Positions 15,291 through 23,710 of a stretch of 24,132 nt of DNA are shown here, one piece after another (positions within the stretch are counted from its first letter, which is position 1; every line of letters begins with the position of its first letter). The stretch covers positions 1 through 24,132 of the forward strand of contig JAEZWY010000037.1 in the NCBI GenBank assembly GCA_023442905.1, given 5' to 3'. The stretch comes from Bacillota bacterium. GTDB taxonomy: Bacteria > Bacillota > Bacilli > Lactobacillales > Aerococcaceae. The translations under genes and the position numbers were made by a program. A model generated the notes under the pieces. That model was not told where the DNA came from and did no database searches. It worked only from the letters and a program-made list of their open reading frames with translations.

Positions 15291-15307
15291 AGTCGACGCT
15301 AAGAAAG
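15281..15307 (+). repeat. Truncated start of a further structured repeat
   Basis: AGGATGTAAGAGTCGACGC then TAAGAAAG repeats the 5' end of copies D and F but breaks off into unrelated sequence at about 15308. Confidence 0.65.
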
Positions 15308-15337
15308 TTATATTAGTAATTGAATTTACATATTTCA

Positions 15338-15368
15338 TAGAGTCAGAAGAATCTGGCTCTATTTTTCT
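15338..15368 (+). terminator. Intrinsic terminator, probably of pncB-nadE
   Basis: AGAGTCAGA (15339-15347) pairs with TCTGGCTCT (15352-15360) with one wobble, followed by ATTTTT. It lies about 410 bp after nadE, with repeats E and F between. Confidence 0.8.
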
Positions 15369-15447
15369 GCATATAATTATTGGAAAGTTTATTACATAAA
15401 TAAAAATGCTATAGTATGAGATTTCATTCTAGCCTTTCTGGTTTCTT

Positions 15448-15488
15448 TGATATACTAAAAGGGTATAACTTACGCTGCATTGTAGCGT
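15448..15488 (+). promoter_or_regulatory. Candidate hsdM promoter and adjacent dyad
   Basis: An extended -10 (TGA-TATACT, 15448-15456) is followed by a near-perfect dyad ACGCTGCATTGTAGCGT (15472-15488), 8-bp arms with one G/T mismatch. The dyad sits in the 5' leader, 12 bp before the ribosome site of hsdM. It could be an operator or an RNA hairpin. The promoter has no clear -35 and is tentative. Confidence 0.4.
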
Positions 15489-15515
15489 GATTTCAAGTAT
15501 GGGGGAAGATTATTT

Positions 15516-17105
15516 ATGACTAAAGGAACAGCAACAGAACTATATCAAGCATTATGGAATTCAGCAGATGTATTACGTTCTAAAATGGACGCTAGTGAGT
15601 ATAAGAACTATTTACTTGGATTGATTTTCTACAAATATCTATCAGATACGATGCTAGTGCATTCATCGGAAATGTTAGAAGAAAAAACAGAAAACTTAGA
15701 TGAAGCTTTAGATATGTATCGTGAAGCTTATGCGGATGATGAATTTAGCGAAGAGTTCCAATCTGCATTGGTTTATGAAATGTCTTATCGAATTAAACCA
15801 GAATTAACATTCTCTGCTTTGATGGAAGAAATCAATAACCATACATTCCAACGTGAACATTTACAACAAGGTTTACGTGATATTGAACAATCTTCAAACG
15901 TGTTTGAAGATTTATTCGAAGATATTGATTTAAACTCTAAAAAATTAGGTGCTACACCACAAAAACAAAACGATACTATTTCCCAAGTCATGAAAGCTTT
16001 AGACAATTTAAACTTGGCTAATTATGACGGGGATGCATTAGGAGATGCCTATGAATACCTTATCGGACAATTTGCGGAGGACTCAGGTAAGAAAGCCGGG
16101 GAGTTCTACACGCCATCTCAGGTAGCTACGCTTATGCCCCGCATCGCTTTGGCAAATAAAGCAGATAAGAAAGGTTTAACCGTCTATGACCCAACAATGG
16201 GTTCAGGATCATTACTATTAAACGCGTCTAAATATTCAAATGAAGCATCAACAATTCGTTATTTTGGTCAAGAATTAAATACATCAACATATAACCTAGC
16301 TCGTATGAATATGTTCCTACATAATGTAGACCCAGAGAACCAAACTTTACGCAATGGGGACACCTTAGATGCGGATTGGCCACAAGATGAACCTACAAAC
16401 TTTGATGCTGTTCTGATGAACCCACCTTATTCTGCAAAATGGTCAGCAGCAAAAGGTTTCTTAGATGACCCACGTTTCGCTTCTTATGGTGTATTACCGC
16501 CAAAATCAAAAGCTGACTTCGCATTCTTACTACACGGTTACTTCCACTTGAAGAATGATGGGAAAATGGCCATTGTCCTACCACATGGTGTACTATTCCG
16601 TGGTGGTGCTGAAGGTAAAATCCGTAAAGCCTTGCTTGAACAAGGCGCAATTGATACGGTTATTGGCTTACCAGCGAATATCTTCTTTAATACTGGTATT
16701 CCTACAACGGTTGTTATTCTGAAGAAAAACCGTGATAGTCGTGATGTTTTATTCATTGATGCTTCAAATGAATTTACTAAAGTCAAAAATCAAAATAAAC
16801 TAGAAGAAAAGCATTTAGATAAAATCTATGAAACTTATTTAAAACGTGAAAATGTAGAGAAATACGCACATGTTGCGACATATGAAGAAATTGAAGAAAA
16901 TGATTTCAACCTAAATATCCCACGCTATGTCGATACATTTGAAGAAGCTGAACCAATTGATGTTGTGGCTTTAAAAGACGAAATGAAACAAACTGATCAA
17001 GAAATTGAAGCAGTTTCTAAAGAACTTTTAGCGATGGTTGATGATTTAGAGGTAACAGATGATACCAAAGACATCATTGATGTATTGAAGGAGGTCTTGG
17101 GATAA
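15516..17105 (+). CDS. hsdM: Type I restriction-modification system, N6-adenine methyltransferase subunit
   Basis: HsdM methylates adenine in the sequence chosen by HsdS and forms M2S, or R2M2S with HsdR. The 529-residue protein has an N-terminal helical HsdM_N-type domain (about 5-140), then GEFYTPSQVATLM, the AdoMet-binding motif I as DPTMGSGSLLL (about 225-235) and catalytic motif IV NPPYS (302-306), all in the order of gamma-class N6-adenine methyltransferases. The C-terminus is a helical tail that contacts HsdS. ATG 15516 is preceded by GGGGGAAG (15501-15508). Its TAA overlaps the hsdS ATG by one base, so M and S are translationally coupled. The gene appears intact, so methylation should persist even if hsdR is dead. 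Confidence 0.96.
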   Translation: MTKGTATELYQALWNSADVLRSKMDASEYKNYLLGLIFYKYLSDTMLVHSSEMLEEKTENLDEALDMYREAYADDEFSEEFQSALVYEMSYRIKPELTFSALMEEINNHTFQREHLQQGLRDIEQSSNVFEDLFEDIDLNSKKLGATPQKQNDTISQVMKALDNLNLANYDGDALGDAYEYLIGQFAEDSGKKAGEFYTPSQVATLMPRIALANKADKKGLTVYDPTMGSGSLLLNASKYSNEASTIRYFGQELNTSTYNLARMNMFLHNVDPENQTLRNGDTLDADWPQDEPTNFDAVLMNPPYSAKWSAAKGFLDDPRFASYGVLPPKSKADFAFLLHGYFHLKNDGKMAIVLPHGVLFRGGAEGKIRKALLEQGAIDTVIGLPANIFFNTGIPTTVVILKKNRDSRDVLFIDASNEFTKVKNQNKLEEKHLDKIYETYLKRENVEKYAHVATYEEIEENDFNLNIPRYVDTFEEAEPIDVVALKDEMKQTDQEIEAVSKELLAMVDDLEVTDDTKDIIDVLKEVLG

Positions 17106-18340
17106 TGAGTATAAACAAAGACTCACAGAAAGCACCGAATCTTCGGTTTAAAGGCTTTACTGATGATTGGGAACAGCGTAAGTTAGGAGAATTATCTACT
17201 ATTGTCGGTGGTGGAACACCAAGTACATCGAACCCAGAATACTGGGACGGTGATATTGATTGGTATGCTCCCGCTGAAATTGGAGAACAAAGTTATGTTA
17301 ATAAAAGTAAAAAGACCATTACCGAACTAGGTCTAAAGAAGAGTTCAGCTCGAATTTTACCAGTAGGAACTGTCTTATTCACTTCTCGTGCTGGTATCGG
17401 AAACACCGCTATACTAGCCAAAGAAGCTACAACTAATCAAGGTTTTCAATCAATTGTTCCTGATCAAAATAAACTTGATAGCTATTTTATTTTTTCAAGA
17501 ACTAATGAACTCAAACGATATGGTGAAGTCACCGGTGCAGGATCCACTTTTGTTGAGGTTTCAGGTAAACAAATGTCGAAAATGCCTATTATGGTACCTG
17601 TACTTTCAGAACAACAAGAAATTGGCACATTCTTAGAACAGATAGATAATACTATCACTCTTCATCAGCGTAAGCTAGACCAATTAAAGCAACTAAAAGA
17701 AGCGTTGTTACAGCAAATGTTCCCTGGTAAAGGCGAAACGGTGCCAAAATTACGGTTTGCTGGGTTTGAAGGGGATTGGGAAGAGCGGAAGTTGGGGGAG
17801 GCATCTGATGTGAGAGATGGAACACATGCTTCACCAAAGTATATTAACCAAGGGCATCCGATGGTAACATCAAAAAATTTAACCAGTTCTGGTTTAGATA
17901 TGACAGATGTATCGTTCTTAACTGATGAAGATTTTAATGAGATTAATAAGAGATCTAAAGTTAGTATAGGCGATATTTTATTTGGAATGATTGGAACTAT
18001 CGGCAATCCGGTAATTGTTGATAGAACGGACTTTGCAATTAAAAACGTAGCGCTAATTAAAGAAAAAAGTTATAATCCTATAACGAATAAGTGGTTACTG
18101 CAATATCTTAAATCTCCGTCGTTTAATCAGTTTATTCAGAAAGAAAATGCTGGAGGAACTCAAAAATTTATAGCACTTGGCATAATTCGTGATATGATTT
18201 TGAAAGTTCCTGGATTACAAGAACAACAAGAAATTGGCACATTCTTAGAACAACTAGATAGCACTATCACTCTTTATCAACGTAAGTTAGATCAACTACA
18301 AAATATGAAACAAGTTTTACTACAAAACATGTTTATATAA
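17105..18340 (+). CDS. hsdS: Type I restriction-modification system, specificity subunit
   Basis: HsdS recognises the two halves of the target sequence. The 411 residues show the usual two-fold plan: PNLRFKGFTDDWEQRKLGE then target recognition domain 1 (about 30-155), a conserved helix (SEQQEIGTFLEQIDNTITLHQRKL, given here as two parts SEQQEIGTFLEQ and IDNTITLHQRKL), then PKLRFAGFEGDWEERKLGE, target recognition domain 2 (about 235-365), and a second conserved helix QEQQEIGTFLEQ. The spacer helices set the distance between half-sites. The ATG overlaps the hsdM stop, with AAGGAGGT about 10 nt upstream. The recognition sequence cannot be deduced from sequence alone. Repeated DNA in the two helices (17609-17707 and 18221-18319) offers a site for domain exchange. 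Confidence 0.95.
   Translation: MSINKDSQKAPNLRFKGFTDDWEQRKLGELSTIVGGGTPSTSNPEYWDGDIDWYAPAEIGEQSYVNKSKKTITELGLKKSSARILPVGTVLFTSRAGIGNTAILAKEATTNQGFQSIVPDQNKLDSYFIFSRTNELKRYGEVTGAGSTFVEVSGKQMSKMPIMVPVLSEQQEIGTFLEQIDNTITLHQRKLDQLKQLKEALLQQMFPGKGETVPKLRFAGFEGDWEERKLGEASDVRDGTHASPKYINQGHPMVTSKNLTSSGLDMTDVSFLTDEDFNEINKRSKVSIGDILFGMIGTIGNPVIVDRTDFAIKNVALIKEKSYNPITNKWLLQYLKSPSFNQFIQKENAGGTQKFIALGIIRDMILKVPGLQEQQEIGTFLEQLDSTITLYQRKLDQLQNMKQVLLQNMFI
17609..17707 (+). repeat. Direct repeat inside hsdS, first copy (partner 18221-18319)
   Basis: The first 32 bp (17609-17640) are identical to 18221-18252, and the following 65 bp are strongly similar. The repeats encode the central and C-terminal conserved helices of HsdS and flank target recognition domain 2. 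Confidence 0.85.
18221..18319 (+). repeat. Direct repeat inside hsdS, second copy (partner 17609-17707)
   Basis: Second copy of the hsdS helix repeat; the shared run starts GAACAACAAGAAATTGGCAC. Such repeats allow loss or replacement of the intervening recognition domain by homologous recombination. Confidence 0.85.
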
Positions 18341-18351
18341 TCATATAAATC

Positions 18352-18401
18352 ACCTTCGCTATATATCTAACTTTGATAAAGAGTATTGATGTAGCGGAGG
18401 T
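18352..18401 (+). promoter_or_regulatory. Long hairpin between hsdS and hsdR
   Basis: ACCTTCGCTA (18352-18361) pairs with TAGCGGAGGT (18392-18401) with one wobble around a 30-nt loop. There is no T-run directly after it, so it is not a standard terminator. It might limit transcription or protect the hsdM-hsdS transcript, lowering HsdR relative to M and S. Confidence 0.4.
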
Positions 18402-18437
18402 ATTTGTATAAAAAATGATTACAAAGGAGTGTGTAAT

Positions 18438-21400
18438 GTGAAAAGCTTTGAATTAGAAAGCGAAATGGAAGATAAGTTGATAGACCAGCTTATAAACGGT
18501 GAATCGCAATGGACTTATCGGCCAGATTTAAGAAACGAAGAAGCATTATGGGATAATTTCCGAAAAATTCTGACTCGTAATAATAAAGATAAATTAAATG
18601 ACGTCCCGTTAACGGATACGGAGTTTGACCAAGTCAAAACACAATTAAACTTCGGGTCATTTTATCGTGCTGGTGAATGGTTAAAAGGGGAAAATGGGAT
18701 TGCACAAGTCCTTGTACAACGTGAAGATGCGAAACTAGGTAAGGTTTCCTTAACTGTATTCAAATCACAAGATATTTCTGGTGGGATTTCTGTTTATGAA
18801 GTGATTAATCAGTATGCGTCAAGTAAACGTGATGAACAAGATCGTAATCGCCGTTTTGATGTGACTTTATTGATTAATGGATTACCTTTAATTCAGATTG
18901 AATTAAAAAATCGTTCAGAAGGATATATGGCGGCCTTTGAACAAATCAAGAAATACTCAAACGAAGGTAAATATACAGGTATCTTTTCAATGCTTCAAAT
19001 GTTTGTGGTCACAAATGGGGTAGATACGAAGTATATCGCAGCTGCTGATGGCCAACACATTAATAAAGAATTCTTAACTTCTTGGGTAGATAAAAATAAC
19101 AATAGAGTCAATAACTATTTAGGTTTTGCCAAAGAAGTGCTGTCTATCCCACAAGGTCATAAAATGATTACCGAGTTTTCTGTGTTAGATGCTGACCATA
19201 AAGCGATTATTTTACTCAGACCTTATCAAATTCATGCGATCTTAGCAGTAGAACAAGCCGTACGACAACGTCAGTCTGGTTACGTGTGGCATACAACAGG
19301 TTCAGGTAAAACACTTACGTCTTATAAAGTGGCTAGAAACCTATTGCGAAGCCCAGCCTTAGATAAAACGATATTTATCGTAGACCGAATTGACCTTGAC
19401 CAACAAACGGGTACTGCCTTTAAATCTTATGCAATGAATGACGTTGTAGAAGTGAATGATACGGATAACGTATCCGATTTGGTGCGAAAATTAACTACTA
19501 ATGATCGTGACTTAGTGATTACAACGATACAAAAATTAAATTATGTCATGAAACGTTACGGTGACAAAGAAGATAACCGTATCGCAAAGAAATTACGCAA
19601 TTTAAACATAGGGTTTGTTGTAGATGAGTGTCACCGTGCTGTTACCCCTAAAAAACAACAAGAAATTACGAAGTTCTTCCCTAAATCACTTTGGTATGGC
19701 TTTACTGGAACGCCAATATTTGCGGAAAATGCGAGAGATGAATTTGGGGATATGCCACGTACAACAGAAGAACACTATGGCCCACGTCTACATTAATATA
19801 CGGTAATAGAAGCGATTCATGATAAAGCCGTACTCGGTTTCCAAGTTGAATATATTAATACACTTGAAAAGAACTCTATTGTAGATTATTTTGACCAATC
19901 AGGTATAGATATAGATGGGGTGAGTGAACACGAAATAGAAGCTAAATTACCTAGAGCGGCTTATGAAAATGATGAACACAAACTAAAAGTCATTGATCAA
20001 ATCGTTAATTACTCAAGACATAAATTCAAACTCACTCGTGGGCCAGGGAACACCTATAGTGCGATTTTAACCACACGTTCTATTCCTGATGCACAACGAT
20101 ATTATGAACTGTTTAATGAAGTAAAAGAAGGTAAATCAAGCGTTAAGATAAGTGAAAAAACAAAGAGTCTAGTATCAGACTTCCCGAAAGTGGCGGTGAC
20201 TTATTCTTTAAACGAAACAGAAGAAACTTCTTTTGAACGTCAATCACAATATAAACAAATCATTCAAGATTATAATGAAATGTTCAACACGCATTATGAC
20301 CTAGAACAGGTTAGAGCTTTTAACCAAGACATTAATAATCGTTTAGCACGGAAAAAAGATAAATACCGTACACGTAGTGAACAATTAGATATTGTGATTG
20401 TGGTTGACCGTCTATTAACTGGATTCGACTCACCTTCAACAGCGATTTTATTCATGGATAGACCACCCGCAAAGCCACACCATTTAATTCAAGCTTTCTC
20501 ACGGACAAATCGTGTCTACGACAAGGATAAACAATACGGCCAAATTATGACCTTCCAATATCCAAGCCAGTATCAAGAAGCTGTCGAAAATGCCTTTATT
20601 TTGTATTCGAACGGTGGAGAGAACGCAATACAGGCGCCAGGGTGGAATGAGTCATACGGACGCTTCCAGGACGCTTACGAGCGGTTAATTTCTGTTGCGC
20701 CTAGCCCAGAGAGTATTGATATCAATGACGATGTTGATACCCTTAAACTCTTTGTGAAAGCTTATCAAGAATTCGATAAGAGCTTAGGGGCTATTCAAGT
20801 ATATTCAGAGTTTGATGAAGATGTGTTTGAACAACAATACAACTTACGTCCTGAAGTATTAGAGTCCTACCATGGTAAGTATGAGAACTCCTTAGAAAAA
20901 ATTAGAGAACAAATTGATGATGACGAAGAAGATGACTTAACGAGTGACTTTGATTACCAGTTGTCTGAAGTAGGGAAGCAGCAAATTGATTACGAGTACT
21001 TAATGCTGTTAATGCAAACGATCGTAAATGAACCTGATAGTCAAAATCGTGTCAAACGTATTAATGACGCTGAAGCTTACTTAACGAAATTTAAAGATAA
21101 TAACCCTAAATTAGGTGAAATTATTGAAGATATCTTCTCAACTATCAAGGATGGTAATGAACTAACATTAGCAGAAGATACGTTTAATGTAGCGAGTGAA
21201 ATTGAAAAACGTATTGATGAACGTGTAAGTGAATTGGTTCATGGTTTAACGGAAAGCCTCTATGTCCAAGAAGATGATTTGCATTACTTAATCGAGAATT
21301 ACAAACCTGATAAATCAGGTAAACAAGCTGGGGAGAAAAATCTCATCGATAATATGGAAGTGGATCGTTATCTAGAAGAAAACAGGGATAAAGTGAAGAA

Positions 21401-21488
21401 GCGTTTTAGGGTCCCAGGGTTCGTGAAACGTGAGTATACGGATGTAATCGAGAGCGAGATATTACCGTTAACGAAAAAGAATTTTTAA
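18438..21488 (+). pseudogene. hsdR: Type I restriction-modification system, restriction/translocase subunit, interrupted by one in-frame stop
   Basis: The frame from GTG 18438 (AAGGAG at 18424-18429, 8-nt spacing) to TAA 21486-21488 would encode 1016 residues, normal for HsdR, but a TAA at 19794-19796 cuts it after 452. Both sides are in the same frame, and the joined sequence is continuous with the family: ...YGPRLH-stop-YTVIEAIHDKAVLGFQVE, where the family usually has LHKYT, so AAA to TAA is the simplest event. The first part holds the nuclease motif (RFDVTLLINGLPLIQIELK), Walker A TTGSGKT (about 285-291), DECHR (about 396) and GFTGTP. The second part holds the rest of the motor (RLLTGFDSP, QAFSRTNRV) and the C-terminal domain. 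A 452-residue product would lack the second RecA domain and could not translocate DNA. Confidence 0.93.
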
Positions 21489-21809
21489 TTAACGCTGCTA
21501 GTATCACCAAAATTTTCAAAGACTCAGCAGGTATTATCAAAAATGTTAGAACTTTTTTACCATGAAACTAAAACGGTTGAATCCAACCAACTTCAAACGT
21601 ATGAATGTTATCACATGAATCGCGCAACTAACCTGATTATAAAAATCCAGAATGGGTAAGGATATTATATTGTAGCGATTCTATTTGGTTGTACTTATGC
21701 CTTCGTGACGGATTTAATGCATATTGGCAGTGATATCATTGGGACGATAGTGATGTTATTAATTGCTAATATCGTCGCGTGTATATCCAAAAAACCTAAG
21801 CATCAATAA
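21489..21809 (+). pseudogene. Decayed small ORF with membrane-like C-terminus
   Basis: Directly after hsdR and in its frame, codons stay open to a TAA at 21657-21659 (a possible ATG at 21543 gives 38 residues, MLELFYHETKTVESNQLQTY...). They are then open again from 21660 to a TAA at 21807-21809. The second part is hydrophobic (IVAILFGCTYAFV and IGTIVMLLIANIVACI) and ends SKKPKHQ, like the end of a small membrane protein. No start codon or ribosome site introduces the second part. I do not recognise a family. It may be a remnant gene broken by a stop or frameshifts. Confidence 0.35.
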
Positions 21810-21826
21810 AATGATATATAACAAAA

Positions 21827-21870
21827 AAACAGCCTTTATGGATTCGATGTTCACAAAGGCTGTTTCTCTT
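21827..21870. terminator. Bidirectional intrinsic terminator
   Basis: AAACAGCCTTT (21827-21837) pairs perfectly with AAAGGCTGTTT (21855-21865), flanked by an A-run on the left and a T-rich stretch on the right. It serves the + strand hsdR side and the - strand oxidoreductase gene. Confidence 0.9.
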
Positions 21871-21924
21871 TATATTCTGAATTTTGTCTTTCACCTTCTG
21901 CAAGAAGTACGAAATAAACAATAA

Positions 21925-22635
21925 TTAGTCACAAAACCATTGACCATCTACGAAATTACAAGCCATTCCAGGACCACCAAGGGTTTGTAGTTTTGGTGTT
22001 AATGGTTGACCTTCTTCTTCAGCAATTTGTTTTAGCTGGTTTTCGATTACTTCAGTAGGTTGTGCACCTGAAATCAAATATTTTTGGTTAATCACTAAAG
22101 CTGGTGCACCTTGAATACCATAAGCTTGAACGGTCGCTAGATCTTGTAAAACAGCTTCTTCTGTTTCAGCTTTCTCGTATTGTTCTACCCATTGGTCAAG
22201 ATCGATATGAGTAGTCGCTATAGCAGCCTTTAAAATTTCAAATTCTTCAATATTTTTATTTTCAACGAATAGTGCATTTTGGATAGCATCAAAAGCATCC
22301 CAGTAAGCATCTTGCCCGCCTAAAATACCAGCGGCTTTTGCTGCTCTTAAACCATTTTTTGAAGTTGGGAAGTTAAAGTCGGTTTCACGCATTCCCTCTA
22401 TGTTAAAGCGGTGGTCATCATCATTTTGATTAGCTTGTTCCCAGTGAGTTAACACTTCAGGTTTAACGGCTTCACGTGACCCAAACATTTGGATAAAGTG
22501 ATCCGGTTCCCAACCTAAAGCGAAAGAACGGTGGACTACGTCGATGTTATTATATTTACTAACGATTTTTCGCATGCGATTAGACATGGGGAAACAAAAT
22601 GAGCAAATTACATCGTGGAAAAATTCAATTTGCAT
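21925..22635 (-). CDS. DsbA-family oxidoreductase (FrnE-like)
   Basis: The 236-residue protein has a thioredoxin-like DsbA fold. Strand 1 (MQIEFFHDVIC) leads into a CSFC active-site pair (Cys11, Cys14), followed by a long helical insertion and the GIQGAPALVIN segment near residue 180, which holds the cis-proline typical of the fold. No signal peptide is seen, so it acts in the cytosol, as FrnE-type dithiol oxidoreductases do. Two more cysteines near the C-terminus (ACNF and WFCD) are not part of the basic motif and could be a second redox pair. AAGGAG lies 6 nt before the ATG. It is a monocistronic - strand gene facing hsdR across a bidirectional terminator and divergent from sir2. Confidence 0.9.
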   Translation of the reverse strand: MQIEFFHDVICSFCFPMSNRMRKIVSKYNNIDVVHRSFALGWEPDHFIQMFGSREAVKPEVLTHWEQANQNDDDHRFNIEGMRETDFNFPTSKNGLRAAKAAGILGGQDAYWDAFDAIQNALFVENKNIEEFEILKAAIATTHIDLDQWVEQYEKAETEEAVLQDLATVQAYGIQGAPALVINQKYLISGAQPTEVIENQLKQIAEEEGQPLTPKLQTLGGPGMACNFVDGQWFCD

Positions 22636-22666
22636 AGTGTTCTCCTTTTTTATTATGTCAGTCTAT

Positions 22667-22695
22667 ATATTAGATAAATCCAAATTTATAAGCAA
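22667..22695 (-). promoter_or_regulatory. Promoter of the DsbA-family gene
   Basis: On the - strand, TTGCTT (22695-22690) and TAATAT (22672-22667) are separated by 17 bp, about 30 bp before the start codon. Confidence 0.55.
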
Positions 22696-22748
22696 TCAGA
22701 TTGCTCAAGGCTTTAACTAGTTTATATTTCGTAGGAATAATTTGGTCA

Positions 22749-22757
22749 TGTTAAAAT
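22749..22757 (+). promoter_or_regulatory. Candidate sir2 promoter (extended -10)
   Basis: TGT-TAAAAT (22749-22757), 30 bp before the ATG at 22788; no convincing -35. Confidence 0.35.
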
Positions 22758-22787
22758 GATACAAGCATCACTTGAAGGAGGACTAGC

Positions 22788-23518
22788 ATGAGCGAAAAAA
22801 TCCAACAATTCAAACAACAAATTCAAGATAGTCAACGTATTGTCTTTTTCACAGGAGCGGGAATGTCTACAGCATCTGGTATCCCTGATTTCCGGTCATC
22901 CAATGGTCTTTTATGGAAAATCTAGGAGGGACTTATAGCCCAGAAGAAGTGGTCTCACATCACTTCTTTACGCAACATCCAAAAGAATACTTTGCTTATC
23001 ACTTTGATAAATTGGTTTATACAGAAGCTAAACCCAATGCAGGACATGAATTTATCGCAAAATTGGAAGGGGCGGGAAAAGATGTATCAGTGGTTACGCA
23101 AAATATTGATGGCTTACATCAAAAAGCTGGCTCAACCGCAGTTTATGAATTACATGGCAGTACGTTAGATAATTATTGTGTCTCATGTGGCCGTCATTAT
23201 AAGTTAGAAGAACTTCAACTAGACCAAGATGGTATTCCGCGCTGCCCAATTGATCAAGGCATTGTTAGACCAAATATTGTCTTATACCAAGAACAATTAG
23301 ATCAAGATGTAGTGAATGGAGCAGTAGATAAAATCCGCCAAGCAGATTTATTGGTTATCTTAGGAACAAGTCTAGTCGTTTATCCAGCAGCTGGATTCTT
23401 AAACTACTTCCGGGGACAATATCTAACCGTCGTAAACAAATCATCACTAACCATTCCATTCAATGACGCATTAGTTTTTGAAGATACTATTGAAAACGTC
23501 TTTGGCCAACTTGGTTAA
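22788..23518 (+). pseudogene. Sir2-family NAD-dependent protein deacylase, frameshifted
   Basis: Translation from ATG 22788 (AAGGAGG 5-11 nt upstream) gives the NAD-binding motif GAGMSTASGIPDFRS, then SNGLLWKI and a TAG. The remainder is in the -1 frame from about 22908 (MENLGGTYSPEEVVSHHFF) and carries TQNIDGLH, HGS with the catalytic histidine, CVSC and GTSLVVYPAAG. Restoring one T in the T-run at 22907-22910 gives a continuous protein of about 243 residues, the normal sirtuin core. As given, neither piece can be active. The zinc site has CVSC and one later Cys (RCPID), with Asp where the fourth Cys is expected. Sir2 enzymes consume NAD to remove acyl groups from lysine. A terminator follows at 23541. 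Confidence 0.88.
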
Positions 23519-23540
23519 ATCAGTATATTCAAGAAAAAAC

Positions 23541-23569
23541 GCCTTACACAAAATTGTAGGGCATTTTTT
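23541..23569 (+). terminator. Intrinsic terminator of sir2
   Basis: GCCTTACA (23541-23548) pairs with TGTAGGGC (23555-23562) with one wobble, flanked by an A-run and followed by T-rich sequence. Confidence 0.8.
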
Positions 23570-23710
23570 CTTTAAAAATCTTATAACACTACTTAGTGAA
23601 AAAGCTCTTTCTATAACAATATTAGATTGTACGGCGTTTCCTATTCGAAATACCAATTAAATTAAACAAGAATAAATGCATAATTCGGATAGTGATTGTG
23701 TATTAAAACT

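Noticed and set aside
8510..15307. CRISPR array
   Set aside because: The repeats are 130-250 bp, of two lengths, scattered and structured, without regular spacers or cas genes.
22900..22915. Programmed frameshifting in sir2
   Set aside because: No slippery heptamer of the known type with a downstream stimulator is evident, and sirtuins are not known to need one. A one-base loss in a T-run is simpler.
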